The position numbers were made by a program, and so were the translations under genes. This document shows, in pieces, positions 1 through 8,601 of a stretch of 64,000 bases of DNA. The stretch spans positions 100,355 through 164,354 of the forward strand of contig NZ_RJUO01000004.1 in assembly GCF_003752365.1 (NCBI RefSeq), read 5' to 3'. The first letter of the stretch is position 1, and each line of letters starts with the position of its first letter. Source of the stretch: Frondihabitans sp. PhB188. Lineage in GTDB: Bacteria > Actinomycetota > Actinomycetes > Actinomycetales > Microbacteriaceae. The notes under the pieces are model-generated. The model saw only the letters and a list, made by a program, of their open reading frames with translations, did not search any database and was not told the DNA's origin.

Positions 1-327
1 GTGCACTCCGTCCTTACCTAAGGATCGCGCTGGCCCGCGCTGCGACTGGCGCCTCGCAAGGACACGCGAGGTCGGCGTCCTTGTAGGCGGCGCACTCCCC
101 ACCGCACTTCCTTGGGGGCCGTGCGCCTAGAGCTTCGTCTCCTCGTGAGCGTGCACTCCGTCCTTACCTAAGGATCGCGCTGGCCCGCGCTGCGACTGGC
201 GCCTCGCAAGGACACGCGAGGTCGGCGTCCTTGTAGGCGGCGCACTCTCCGCCGTCAATCCTTGTGGTCCGTCCATCCAGAGTCTCGTCTCCCCGTGAGC
301 GTGCACTCCGTCCTTACCTAAGGATCG
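1..327. repeat. 150-bp tandem repeat, two copies plus a partial third
   Basis: Positions 1-150 and 151-300 are tandem copies. The first 97 bases are identical and the rest diverge. A third copy begins at 301 and breaks off after 27 bases. Each copy carries the near-palindrome TCCTTACCTAAGGA (11-24, 161-174, 311-324) and further AAGGAC/GTCCTT inverted segments. No convincing gene runs through it. The array may continue left of the window. Confidence 0.9.
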
Positions 328-750
328 GTACGAGCTTGGGCATGCGCAATCGTAAGCGCCGAGTGCCGCCATGCGGTGAGTCCGGCGTTGAGACCGCGCA
401 TGTCCATTCACGGCGCTCGCCCCGCCCGCCGACCGCGCATGCCGTCGGGGCACGACCACCCCACACGCTCCCGGGAGCCTGGGGTTGAACCGCAGATCCA
501 CGCCACGCGCGAGCCATCGTTCGACAGATAGCCCTACCCCGCGTCGCGTCGACTCTAATCCGTTCAGTTCGCACGTCCGTCGGGCCACCGTGGCGCTCCC
601 GCCGCCCTCACCCCGCCCCGCCCGCCTCGGCCCGTCGAGTTCACCCCAGTTGCTCCGTAGACCCGCTGTCGACAGCCCACTCTCAGCAGGCACCGTGCCG
701 TACCCGCCGAGCCCAGACCCATTAACTAGACACCCAACGACGACTGAGTC
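328..750. other. GC-rich non-coding stretch between repeat array and parS cluster
   Basis: I see no gene here. Open frames on both strands have no family resemblance, no ribosome-binding site and a composition typical of chance frames in high-GC DNA. The stretch separates the 150-bp repeats from the parS cluster. Confidence 0.6.
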
Positions 751-766
751 TGTTTCACGTGAAACA
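751..766. promoter_or_regulatory. parS: parS centromere site 1
   Basis: TGTTTCACGTGAAACA, a perfect 16-bp palindrome matching the bacterial parS consensus. It lies just beyond the 3' end of parB. ParB is expected to load here. Confidence 0.97.
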
Positions 767-803
767 ACCAACTCGCTGCCGTGAAGTCGGGTCGCGGGTC
801 ACC

Positions 804-819
804 TGTTTCACGTGAAACA
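804..819. promoter_or_regulatory. parS: parS centromere site 2
   Basis: TGTTTCACGTGAAACA, identical to the site at 751 and 53 bp from it, in the same non-coding stretch. Confidence 0.97.
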
Positions 820-915
820 CAGCGATAGACACCCCCGTCGTCCACCCGGACCTCGTTGGTCGCAGATTGCGCCCGGCAGGCTCCACCCAAAAATCCCCAG
901 AACCACGAAACGCAC

Positions 916-931
916 CGTTTCACGTGAAACG
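916..931. promoter_or_regulatory. parS: parS centromere site 3
   Basis: CGTTTCACGTGAAACG, a perfect palindrome with C/G outer bases. It lies 30 bp beyond the parB stop codon. Confidence 0.95.
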
Positions 932-960
932 ATGCGCTCCGAAAAGGACGTGCTGCCGAC

Positions 961-1908
961 CTAGACCCCGAACGGATCCTGCCCGAGCTCGCCCAGGATG
1001 CGATTCAAGTCGCCAACTGAAGCGAAGTCGATGGTGATCGAGCCCTTGCGCGCGCCCAGCACCACCTTGACACGTGTGTCGAGCCGATCGCCGAGCTTGT
1101 CAGCCACCTCGATCAGGTGTCCCTGCGTCGCACCGGTCTGCGGCTGCGGGCGCTTCGGCTTCACGGTGAGCCCGGCAGCAGCGGCCTCGGCCGCGCGGAC
1201 GCTCAGGTCTTCGTTAACGATCTTGTCAGCAAGACGTTCCATACCGGCGGCGTCGCCGACCGACAGAATCGCTCGGGCGTGACCGGCCGAGAGAACACCT
1301 GAGGCGACCCGTCGCTGGACGGGGGAGGGGAGGCGGAGCAGGCGGATCGTGTTGGTGATCTGCGGGCGGCTCCGACCGATGCGGTCAGCAAGTGCCTCCT
1401 GGGTGATGCCGAAGTCGGAGAGAAGCTGCTGGTATGCCGAAGCCTCTTCCAGGGGGTTCAGCTGAGCACGGTGGAGGTTCTCCAAGAGGGCATCCCGGAG
1501 CATCGACTCGTCGGCGGTGTCCTTGACGATGGCTGGGACGGTGGCGAGGCCGAGCTGCTTCGTCGCACGCAGACGGCGCTCGCCCATGATCAGCTCGTAC
1601 TGCGGACCACCCGCCTGAAGGTGCTTGAGCGGGCGGACGACGATGGGCTGGAGGACGCCGACTTCGCGGATGGAGGCGACGAGTTCCTGCAACTCCTCTT
1701 CGCGGAACTCTGTACGAGGCTGCTGCGCGTTCGGGACGATGTCGAGCGGGTTCAGACTCGCGAGGCGGGCGCCGGGAACAGCGATGAGGTCGTCGGCGGT
1801 CTGCTCGCGCATGGGGAAGAAGACGTCGACGGGGCGGCCCTGCGTCTCGTCGGCGACGGGGATGAGCGCGCCGATTCCGCGGCCGAGTCCAGTTCTCTTC
1901 GTTGCCAT
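961..1908 (-). CDS. parB: Chromosome-partitioning protein ParB
   Basis: A 315-residue centromere-binding CTP-dependent clamp that loads at parS and spreads to organise the origin. The ParB/Srx domain shows the GERR motif at residues 109-112 and ENLHR at 143-147. A helix-turn-helix follows (ITQEALADRIGRSRPQITN) and a short C-terminal dimerisation region. An open frame extends upstream through parA, but the family start MATKRTGLGRG at 1908 is right. Its ATG shares one base with the parA TGA stop, so the two genes are translationally coupled. Five parS sites surround it within 3 kb. Certain call. Confidence 0.98.
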   Translation of the reverse strand: MATKRTGLGRGIGALIPVADETQGRPVDVFFPMREQTADDLIAVPGARLASLNPLDIVPNAQQPRTEFREEELQELVASIREVGVLQPIVVRPLKHLQAGGPQYELIMGERRLRATKQLGLATVPAIVKDTADESMLRDALLENLHRAQLNPLEEASAYQQLLSDFGITQEALADRIGRSRPQITNTIRLLRLPSPVQRRVASGVLSAGHARAILSVGDAAGMERLADKIVNEDLSVRAAEAAAAGLTVKPKRPQPQTGATQGHLIEVADKLGDRLDTRVKVVLGARKGSITIDFASVGDLNRILGELGQDPFGV

Positions 1909-2864
1909 CAGCGGGGTACTCCTCGGTGTGCGAGCTCGGACGCGGCCTCGAGGTACGAGAGCGAGCCGGGGGAACTGGGGTCGTAGCTGATCACGGACTG
2001 CCCGTAGCCGGGCGCCTCGCTGATCCGCACCGACCGGGGAATCATGGTCGTGAAGACCTCTTTGGGGAAGTGCTCCCGAACGTCGGCAGCGACCTGCTGA
2101 GACAGGTTGGTGCGTCCGTCGTACATCGTAAGCAGAATGCTCGACACGGTGAGCACCGGATTCAGATGCTTCTCGATCAGCTGAATGTTGCGCAGGAGCT
2201 GGCTCAGACCCTCCAGCGCGTAGTACTCGCACTGAATCGGAATCAGGACCTCCTGCGCAGCGACGAAGGCGTTGATCGTCAGAAGCCCCAGCGACGGCGG
2301 GCAGTCCACGAAGACGTAGTCGAAGCGGCGGTTCTCTCGCTCTGTCTCTGTAAGGAAGTTCTCAAGAGCGGTGCGGAGTCGCTGCTCGCGAGCCACCAGG
2401 GAGACCAACTCGATCTCGGCGCCGGCCAGGTGAATCGTGGACGGGACGCAGTACAGTTCGGCGAACTCGGGGCTCTTCTGGATCACATCGACGATTGCGG
2501 ATTCTCCGACGACGACGTCGTACACGCTGGCCGTCTCCGCTCGGTGCTCGACGCCGAGGGCGGTGGAGGCGTTGCCCTGCGGATCGAGATCGATCACCAG
2601 AACGCGCGCTCCGCCACGAGCGAGACCGGCCGCGAGGTTGACCGTTGTGGTGGTCTTGCCCACGCCGCCCTTCTGGTTCGACACCGTGATGACACGCGTC
2701 TTGGATGGGACCGGGAGTGGATCGTCTTTGATGGCCTCACGCCGACGTGTGAGGTCGGCGATCTCGCGAGCAAGGGGAGTGGTCGCATCGAAGCTGACAC
2801 CGCCGGAACCGGCACGGCCGGCCCGAGCTGCGTCGGATATCGAGGCGTCTGAAGCTTTACTCAC
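1908..2864 (-). CDS. parA: Chromosome-partitioning ATPase ParA (Soj)
   Basis: A 318-residue Walker-type ATPase that works with ParB to segregate origins. The deviant Walker A motif KGGVGKTT is at residues 65-72, and Walker B-type FVDCPPSLG follows. The N-terminal extension of about 55 residues is common in actinobacterial ParA. I chose GTG at 2864 because GGAG lies 9 nt upstream. An in-frame GTG at 2894 lies inside a parS site and has no ribosome-binding site. The gene is followed directly by parB. Confidence 0.97.
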   Translation of the reverse strand: MSKASDASISDAARAGRAGSGGVSFDATTPLAREIADLTRRREAIKDDPLPVPSKTRVITVSNQKGGVGKTTTTVNLAAGLARGGARVLVIDLDPQGNASTALGVEHRAETASVYDVVVGESAIVDVIQKSPEFAELYCVPSTIHLAGAEIELVSLVAREQRLRTALENFLTETERENRRFDYVFVDCPPSLGLLTINAFVAAQEVLIPIQCEYYALEGLSQLLRNIQLIEKHLNPVLTVSSILLTMYDGRTNLSQQVAADVREHFPKEVFTTMIPRSVRISEAPGYGQSVISYDPSSPGSLSYLEAASELAHRGVPR

Positions 2865-2886
2865 CGGATAGATCTCCGAATCGCAG

Positions 2887-2902
2887 GGTTTCACGTGAAA
2901 CC
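2887..2902. promoter_or_regulatory. parS: parS centromere site 4, upstream of parA
   Basis: GGTTTCACGTGAAACC, a perfect palindrome in the parA leader, 22 bp before the chosen start. Its position would let ParB binding affect parAB expression, which is inference. Confidence 0.93.
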
Positions 2903-2990
2903 GGCCGCCCAGGAGGGGAAAGCTTCGAGACGCGAGCGAATAGAACCTTGCGTCACGCAGCTGGAACCGTGAGAACCCGGGTGCCGCTAG

Positions 2991-3632
2991 TCAGTCAACT
3001 GTAGCCCGAAAGACGCGTGTGGTTTCTTCCACAAGGCCTCCTCCGAGCTCGATCACCTGGACATCAATAAGGTGATTTCTGGCGATCACCTTTCGCGCGG
3101 CTTCGACCTCCGCCTCGACGCGAGCCCCCTTGAGGAACAGCAGCTCTCCGCCCGTCTTCACGAGCGGAACCGTCAGGGGGATCAGCTTCGAGAGGGCACT
3201 CACAGCTCGAGCTGTCACCTGGTCGAGCCAGGGATTGATCTCAGCTTCTTCTGCCCGTGCCCGGACGACCTCGACGTTCGTAAGTCGCAGGCGGTCCGCC
3301 TCGGCACGGAGCCAGTCGGTGCGTCGCTCCATCGGCTCGATCAGGATCATCGTTACATCCGGCCGAGCTGCGGCGAGAACAATACCCGGCAGGCCAGCGC
3401 CGGAACCGATGTCACCGACCCGCCCATCCCGTACGAGCAAGGGGGCGAGAAGCCCGCTATTGATGACATGCCGCGTCCACAGGCGTGGCAGCTCTAGAGG
3501 ACCGATGAGTCCTAGCTCCTCACCGTACTGAGCAAGGTCGGCCGTGTACTGGCGAACGACCTCGAGGCGCTCTCCAAAGAGGGTGGCCGCGACGGTGGGC
3601 TCGACCTCGAGCTCAGATAGAGGGGCGTTCAT
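2991..3632 (-). CDS. rsmG: 16S rRNA (guanine-N7) methyltransferase RsmG (GidB)
   Basis: A 213-residue SAM-dependent methyltransferase that modifies G527 of 16S rRNA in the decoding region. The SAM-binding glycine loop VGDIGSGAGLPG is at residues 72-83 and matches the GidB family, with usual length. The gene sits between jag and parA, its standard place. The ATG at 3632 abuts a parS palindrome, so there is no obvious Shine-Dalgarno sequence; the start is inferred from family length. Loss of this enzyme is known to give low-level streptomycin resistance in other bacteria. Confidence 0.96.
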   Translation of the reverse strand: MNAPLSELEVEPTVAATLFGERLEVVRQYTADLAQYGEELGLIGPLELPRLWTRHVINSGLLAPLLVRDGRVGDIGSGAGLPGIVLAAARPDVTMILIEPMERRTDWLRAEADRLRLTNVEVVRARAEEAEINPWLDQVTARAVSALSKLIPLTVPLVKTGGELLFLKGARVEAEVEAARKVIARNHLIDVQVIELGGGLVEETTRVFRATVD

Positions 3633-3648
3633 CGTTTCACGTGAAACG
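3633..3648. promoter_or_regulatory. parS: parS centromere site 5, abutting the rsmG start
   Basis: CGTTTCACGTGAAACG, a perfect palindrome directly adjacent to the rsmG start codon. It occupies the place where a ribosome-binding site would lie. Confidence 0.94.
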
Positions 3649-3678
3649 GAGCTGAGCGATTCATAAATTGAGAATTAC

Positions 3679-4311
3679 TCAGGAACGAGTCACGACGGTG
3701 TGACGATCGCGCCCTTCACCCTCGGACTCGGAGCCGAAACCACGAGCCGCGACGATGTCGTGGACGAGCTTGCGCTCGTAAGACGACATCGGGGGGAGCG
3801 AAGCGGAGGTGGCGCCCTCTTCCAAGCGAGCCACGGCTCGGTCGACGAGGGTGGTCAGTTCCTGCTCGCGAGTGGCACGCGAACCCCCGACATCGAGGAT
3901 CAGCCGCGAGAACTCGCCCGTGCGGGTCTGCACGGCGATACGCGTGAGCTCTTGGAGCGCAGTGACGGTGTCGGGCTTCGACAGGACGCGGAGGTCGTTC
4001 TCACCGGACGAGTCGACTGAGATGTAGGAGCGACCGCCCCGGGTCTCGATGTCGATGTCTCCGTCGAGGTCGAGGATGTCGAGCAGCTCTTCGATGTAGT
4101 CGGCGGCGATGTCGCCCTCGTCGAGGTCGGAGTCGCCGGCGGGCGACCCGGTCTCTGAAACCGCGCCGGACGCCCCGTCGACCGCTTCGGGAGCGTCGTC
4201 GCCCGAGGGGACCTCAGTGTCGGCGGTGGCCGTCTCGACCTCGAGCGCGGCGTCGTCGACGGCTGGGTCGGAGGCGGCTGCGGGCTCGGAGGAAGGGGAA
4301 AGGGAGCTCAT
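3679..4311 (-). CDS. jag: Jag/KhpB-type RNA-binding protein (KH and R3H domains)
   Basis: A 210-residue cytoplasmic RNA-binding protein. The first 70 residues are acidic and low-complexity (runs of E, D, A, G). A KH-like domain follows (DIDIETRGGRSYISVDSSGE onward) and a C-terminal R3H domain containing SSYERKLVHDIVAA. The Jag_N domain found in many Firmicutes is absent, as is usual in Actinobacteria. The start ATG at 4311 overlaps the yidC stop by 4 nt, so the two are co-translated. KhpB proteins are linked to cell elongation and small-RNA binding; the precise role here is unknown. Confidence 0.92.
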   Translation of the reverse strand: MSSLSPSSEPAAASDPAVDDAALEVETATADTEVPSGDDAPEAVDGASGAVSETGSPAGDSDLDEGDIAADYIEELLDILDLDGDIDIETRGGRSYISVDSSGENDLRVLSKPDTVTALQELTRIAVQTRTGEFSRLILDVGGSRATREQELTTLVDRAVARLEEGATSASLPPMSSYERKLVHDIVAARGFGSESEGEGRDRHTVVTRS

Positions 4312-5291
4312 CGGGCCCCTCCATTCTGCTTCTTGGCGCGGTTCTTGCCGACCGGCTGCGTGCGCTGTGTGGTGGTGCGCTTGGGCGTCTCGATCTCGGT
4401 GACGGTGATCTCGGTCAGCGTCTTCAGCCCGCCGCTCTTGCCGCGCGCCTCGCGGTCTTTGCGGCGCTTCTCGAGCCGCGCTTCGCGGGCGATCGCCGCG
4501 TCGCTGCCGGGGGTCGGGCTGTTGCGGATGACGATGTACTGCTGGCCCATGGTCCAGAAGTTGGAGGTCAGCCAGTAGAACATGACGCCGAGCGGGAAGG
4601 AGAGGCCCGAGAAGAGGAAGACGAGCGGGAGCACGTACAGGAGCATCTTCTGCTGGCGGTACATGGGGCTCGCCTTGGTCTCAGGCGACATGTTCTTGCT
4701 GGTCAGCTGGAGCTGCGTGTAGAACTGCGACGCCGTCATGAGCACGATCATGGCGCCGGCGATGAGCTTCACCGAGATGACGTCGGAGTTCGTGAAGGTC
4801 TCTTTGAGGGGTGCGCCGAAGAGCGTGGAGTTCGCGAATGCGTCAGACAGGTTGCGGTTCAACAGGCCGATGCCGACCTTGTCGAGCTGCGCGTTGTGGA
4901 GAACGGTGTAGAGCGAGAAGAACACCGGCATCTGGATCAGAAGCGGAAGGCACGACGAGAGCGGGTTGGTACCCGTCTCCTTGTAGAGGGCCATGGTCTC
5001 GCGCGACATCGCCTCGCGGGAGAACTGGTCTTTCTTGCCCTTGTACTTGTCCTGGATCTTCTTCAGCTGCGGGGCGACCTCCATCATCCGCCGCTGGTTC
5101 TTGATCTGGCGGACGAAGATCGGGATGAGGCAGACGCGCACGACGATGGTCAGCAGCACGATCGACAGGACCCACGTGACACCGGCGTCAGGGTCTAGTC
5201 CGATGGCTGTCAGGACGTAGTGCCATCCCACGAGGATCGCCTCGACCACCCATCGGATGGGGTAGAGGATCGTGCCGATGAAATCGAGCAT
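4308..5291 (-). CDS. yidC: Membrane protein insertase YidC/Oxa1
   Basis: A 327-residue inner-membrane insertase that helps fold and insert membrane proteins with or without SecYEG. The start MLDFIGTILYPI gives the first membrane segment. The conserved core (PIFVRQIKNQRRM, then NPLSSCLPLLIQMPVFFSLY) forms the hydrophilic groove, with further membrane segments to about residue 250. The C-terminal tail is rich in Lys and Arg, suiting ribosome binding. It lies in the standard rnpA-yidD-yidC-jag order and overlaps jag by 4 nt. Confidence 0.97.
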   Translation of the reverse strand: MLDFIGTILYPIRWVVEAILVGWHYVLTAIGLDPDAGVTWVLSIVLLTIVVRVCLIPIFVRQIKNQRRMMEVAPQLKKIQDKYKGKKDQFSREAMSRETMALYKETGTNPLSSCLPLLIQMPVFFSLYTVLHNAQLDKVGIGLLNRNLSDAFANSTLFGAPLKETFTNSDVISVKLIAGAMIVLMTASQFYTQLQLTSKNMSPETKASPMYRQQKMLLYVLPLVFLFSGLSFPLGVMFYWLTSNFWTMGQQYIVIRNSPTPGSDAAIAREARLEKRRKDREARGKSGGLKTLTEITVTEIETPKRTTTQRTQPVGKNRAKKQNGGAR

Positions 5292-5299
5292 GTCTAGGG

Positions 5300-5680
5300 T
5301 CAGCCCTTCTGGTGACTGTGGACGGGCACGAGCCCGGTAGGCGAAACAGGTGCGCCGAAGGCCGGCGAAGCGGGGGTGGAGTCGGCCGGCACAACGAAGC
5401 CGCTGGCCAGGATCGATCTCGAATGCTCATGGCGGGAGTGCGGAACATCGTCGATGCCGCCGGACGCCCAGGGATTGCAGCGGACGATGCGCCAGGCCCC
5501 GAGGCCGATGCCCCTCACGGACCCGTGCGTCTGGATCCCCCGGAGCGTGTACGAGGAGCAGGACGGGTAGAACCGGCAGACGTCGCCGTAGAGAGGCGAG
5601 ATGACGGCTCGGTAGGCGCGCAGGATCGCCACGCACACGTTGCGTGGGAGGAGTGCCAGGAACTGGACCGTGCGCCTCAC
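5300..5680 (-). CDS. yidD: Membrane protein insertion efficiency factor YidD
   Basis: A 126-residue small membrane-associated protein thought to assist YidC-dependent insertion. The family signature is clear: RAYRAVISPLYGDVCRFYPS, then CSSYTL and GAWRIVRCNPW. The start GTG at 5680 overlaps the rnpA stop (GTGA). The last 45 residues after the conserved core are Pro/Ser/Ala-rich and not part of the usual domain (about 75-85 residues), so this copy is C-terminally extended. Confidence 0.94.
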   Translation of the reverse strand: MRRTVQFLALLPRNVCVAILRAYRAVISPLYGDVCRFYPSCSSYTLRGIQTHGSVRGIGLGAWRIVRCNPWASGGIDDVPHSRHEHSRSILASGFVVPADSTPASPAFGAPVSPTGLVPVHSHQKG

Positions 5681-6027
5681 CGCTTCACACCCTTCGCACC
5701 GATGACCTCGGTGATCTCTTGGAGCAGGGTAGACCACCGAACTGCATCCGAGCCTGGTAGTGCGCGGATCACGACGTCCGTTCGCTCCGGGGGGAAACCC
5801 GAGGCCAGCAGCTCGTGCGACACCGCCTTCAAGCGACGTCGGACGGTGTTGCGGACGACCGCGTTCCCCACCGTCTTGGCGACGATGAACCCGAAGCGTG
5901 GAGCGTCGGTCGGGGCTGATTCCGGGCGCACGTAAACGACACAGTGCGCCGTGGCCGACTTGCGACCACGACGCACGGTGTTGCGGTAATCGTCTGCGCG
6001 GACGATCCGGTTGGGCTTAGCCAGCAC
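5677..6027 (-). CDS. rnpA: Ribonuclease P protein component
   Basis: A 116-residue basic protein cofactor of RNase P, which trims the 5' leader of tRNA precursors. It begins LAKPNRIVRADDY and contains the RNR-type motif VGNAVVRNTVRRRLK that binds the RNA subunit. It lies downstream of rpmH, the universal order, and overlaps yidD by 4 nt. Confidence 0.97.
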   Translation of the reverse strand: MLAKPNRIVRADDYRNTVRRGRKSATAHCVVYVRPESAPTDAPRFGFIVAKTVGNAVVRNTVRRRLKAVSHELLASGFPPERTDVVIRALPGSDAVRWSTLLQEITEVIGAKGVKR

Positions 6028-6069
6028 CGAAGCCTCTTCCGCGGAGCCGAGGCTCGTGCGAGATCCGGC

Positions 6070-6207
6070 CTACGCCGAGAGCTCGGTGCGGCCTTTGCCG
6101 CGACGAGCGGCGAGGATCGCACGACCGGCACGGGTGCGCATGCGAGCGCGGAAGCCGTGCTTCTTGGCGCGACGACGGTTGTTCGGCTGGAAGGTGCGCT
6201 TGCTCAT
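6070..6207 (-). CDS. rpmH: 50S ribosomal protein L34
   Basis: A 45-residue protein beginning [20 protein letters not shown] and ending KGRTELSA. It is very basic and nearly identical to the bacterial L34 consensus. It is the first gene of the minus-strand rpmH-rnpA-yidD-yidC-jag-rsmG-parA-parB series, transcribed away from dnaA. Confidence 0.99.
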   Translation of the reverse strand: MSKRTFQPNNRRRAKKHGFRARMRTRAGRAILAARRGKGRTELSA

Positions 6208-6537
6208 GGTTTTGTCTCCAGAAGGAAAGGGACCGAGCTGAACGCGCCGGAGACACGTGCCGCAGTCCGAGAAGTCTTGTCAGCCTGAAGGTGGCTGAAA
6301 TCAACTGGTTAAAACTACGCGAGCCGGGCCTCGGGGTCAAACGGCACGCAAAACACCCATTATCCACAGTGGGGAAAACCTGGGTTGTGTTGACCACGCC
6401 GTGTCGAACTAAGGTGGGGGAGTCCCGCGCGAGATCACCCGGGATCTCGGGGATCAACCGCCCGTCCGGCTTCTCCGCGGCAGCTTTGCACCGGTGGATA
6501 ACCCTGTGTAGAACTACCGAGCCCGGACAGCACCGCT
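6208..6537. promoter_or_regulatory. rpmH-dnaA divergent intergenic region with DnaA boxes
   Basis: No gene is seen. It contains a perfect DnaA box TTATCCACA at 6360-6368 and a one-mismatch box GGTGGATAA at 6493-6501. The region must hold the divergent promoters of rpmH (minus) and dnaA (plus). DnaA boxes beside dnaA usually serve autoregulation and may form part of a bipartite origin. Confidence 0.8.
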
Positions 6538-6628
6538 ACGAACGAGCAGCGCGACGAACAACCACCGCACGAATAAGCACGCGACGAACAAGCACCGCAC
6601 GAACAAGCACGCGACGAACAAACAGAGA
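6538..6628 (+). repeat. 15-bp tandem repeat in the dnaA leader
   Basis: Six consecutive units of 15 bp (the first is 16 bp) with consensus ACGAACAAGCACNNN run at 6538-6553, 6554-6568, 6569-6583, 6584-6598, 6599-6613 and 6614-6628. They end 8 bp before the dnaA start codon. They contain no DnaA box. No gene is evident in them on either strand. Confidence 0.9.
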
Positions 6629-6636
6629 GCAGCAAC

Positions 6637-8064
6637 GTGACCAGCACGATCGACCCGGTCCAGGGCCTCTGGCGGACCGTGCTCGCGCGCCTCACGAGCG
6701 ACGACCGCATCACCCCTCAGCTGCACGGCTTCGTCAACCTCGTCGAGCCGAAGGGCGTCCTCGGCGACACCCTCTACCTCGAGGTGCCGAACGAGCTCAC
6801 CCGCGGGATGCTCGAGCAGCGCGTGCGCGAGCCCCTGCTCGAGGCGATCTCGCTTCTCGACGACTCGCCCGTCGCCAGCTTCGCGATCACGGTCAACCCC
6901 GACATCACGCCCGATCTCCTGAGTCAGCCGCAGCAGCCGGCCGAGTCGGAGCGCTACGTCGAGCCCCCCTTCGTGCCTGTTCCGGTGCAGCCCGTGTCGC
7001 TGACCGCGGCTCCCACGAAGCGCACCGACTCGCGGCTGAACCCGAAGTACTCGTTCGACAACTTCGTCATCGGCGCCTCCAACCGCTTCGCCCACGCGGC
7101 CGCGGTCGCAGTCAGCGAGGCGCCGGCCAAGGCCTACAACCCGCTCTTCATCTACGGCGAGTCCGGGCTGGGTAAGACCCACCTCCTCCACGCGATCGGG
7201 CACTACGCCGAGAGCATGTACCCGGGCATCCGCGTCCGGTACGTCTCGAGCGAGGAGTTCACCAACGACTTCATCAACTCGATCGCGAACAACCGGTCGA
7301 GCCAGTTCCAGCAGCGCTACCGCGAGATCGACATCCTGCTGATCGACGACATCCAGTTCCTGCAGGGCAAGGACTCCACGCAGGAGGCCTTCTTCCACAC
7401 CTTCAACACCCTGCACGACCACGACAAGCAGCTGGTCATCACCTCCGACCTCCCGCCCAAGCACCTCACCGGCTTCGAAGACCGGATGCGCTCGCGCTTC
7501 GAGTGGGGTCTGATCACCGACGTCCAGGTTCCCGACCTCGAGACGCGCATCGCGATCCTCCGCAAGAAGGCCCAGAGCGAGAAGCTCCAGATCCGCGACG
7601 AGATCCTCGAGTTCATCGCGACGAAGGTGTCGAGCAACATCCGCGAGCTCGAAGGCACGCTGATCCGGGTCACAGCGTTCGCCAGCCTGAACCGCACGGC
7701 CGTCGACATGCCGCTCGTCCAGACGGTCCTGAAAGACCTGATCACGCTCGACGAAGACAACGTGATCGCTCCGGTCGACATCATCAATCACACCGCCGAC
7801 TACTTCAAGCTCTCGGTCGACGACCTGTACGGCTCGTCCCGCTCGCAGGCGATCGCAACGGCCCGCCAGATCGCGATGTACCTCTGCCGCGAGCTCACCA
7901 ACCTCTCCCTCCCCAAGATCGGGCAGCTGTTCGGCAACCGCGACCACACCACGGTCATGTACGCGAACAAGAAGATCTCCGAGCTGATGAAGGAGCGCCG
8001 GTCGATCTACAACCAGGTCACCGAGCTCACCAGCCGCATCAAGCAGGACCACCGCTACAAGTAG
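6637..8064 (+). CDS. dnaA: Chromosomal replication initiator DnaA
   Basis: A 475-residue AAA+ protein that binds DnaA boxes and melts the origin. The N-terminal oligomerisation domain covers residues 1-90, followed by a short variable domain II. The AAA+ module has Walker A GESGLGKT at 174-181 and Walker B LLIDDI near 234-239. Domain IV ends with the DNA-binding signature NRDHTTVMYANKKI. The start is GTG at 6637, preceded only by a weak purine run (GAGAG). DnaA boxes occur on both sides. Confidence 0.98.
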   Translation: MTSTIDPVQGLWRTVLARLTSDDRITPQLHGFVNLVEPKGVLGDTLYLEVPNELTRGMLEQRVREPLLEAISLLDDSPVASFAITVNPDITPDLLSQPQQPAESERYVEPPFVPVPVQPVSLTAAPTKRTDSRLNPKYSFDNFVIGASNRFAHAAAVAVSEAPAKAYNPLFIYGESGLGKTHLLHAIGHYAESMYPGIRVRYVSSEEFTNDFINSIANNRSSQFQQRYREIDILLIDDIQFLQGKDSTQEAFFHTFNTLHDHDKQLVITSDLPPKHLTGFEDRMRSRFEWGLITDVQVPDLETRIAILRKKAQSEKLQIRDEILEFIATKVSSNIRELEGTLIRVTAFASLNRTAVDMPLVQTVLKDLITLDEDNVIAPVDIINHTADYFKLSVDDLYGSSRSQAIATARQIAMYLCRELTNLSLPKIGQLFGNRDHTTVMYANKKISELMKERRSIYNQVTELTSRIKQDHRYK

Positions 8065-8601
8065 GCGTTCCCACTCGCGCACGCCGGGCGCAGACAGCCG
8101 AGTCGAAGGCGCAGGAACTTCCCTGCCGGCTCGGCTGTCACCTGTTAACCCCCCTCCGTCGCTCCCCTCCGAGAGCCCTGGCGGGCCAAGGGGAGACGTC
8201 TCCGTGGGCACCTGGATCGTCGGGTTTCCCCAGTTGTGGATAACTTGTGGAAAGTCGTGGATAAGTCGTGGATGAATTGTTCACTCTTCGAGGTGCCCTG
8301 TGAATGACACGAATTCCGACCCTGCCGAAACCAACAGGTCCACCCCGAGGCGCTCACAATCCATCAACAACTCACACAGATGTAGTTCCCTGTGCCTGAG
8401 CGGTTATTAACAAGTTATCCACACTGTGCACAACGGTTAAGACTGTTACTCCTTCTTAGAAAAGGATTGGGAGAGAGACAACCTTGTGGACGGCGGAGGC
8501 GGCGGAGGCCCCAGGACCCGGCTCGAGAATTGCTGTGCCAGTATTAACCGGCATCGACCTGCTCTCCGTTGGTGCCCGACAGTCCGAATAGGGGTCACAG
8601 C
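8065..8601. other. oriC: Candidate oriC (dnaA-dnaN intergenic region)
   Basis: A 537-bp gap without a gene. DnaA-box-like sites cluster here: TGTGGATAA 8235-8243, TGTGGAAAG 8246-8254, CGTGGATAA 8256-8264, CGTGGATGA 8267-8275 and TTATCCACA 8415-8423. The spacing of the first four is about 10-11 bp, one helical turn. The stretch 8400-8460 is locally AT-rich and may be the unwinding element. Gene orientation flips across this region: minus to the left, plus to the right. Confidence 0.85.

Noticed and set aside
127-771. A minus-strand frame of 214 residues across the left-edge repeats, encoding a repeated SLGKDGVHAH peptide
   Set aside because: The peptide repetition follows from the DNA repeat, the frame runs into a parS site, and there is no start signal or family match.
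6514-8211. A 565-residue open frame opposite dnaA, ending in CLFVACLFV-type repeats
   Set aside because: The repeats are the antisense reading of the 15-bp dnaA-leader array and the rest is antisense dnaA.
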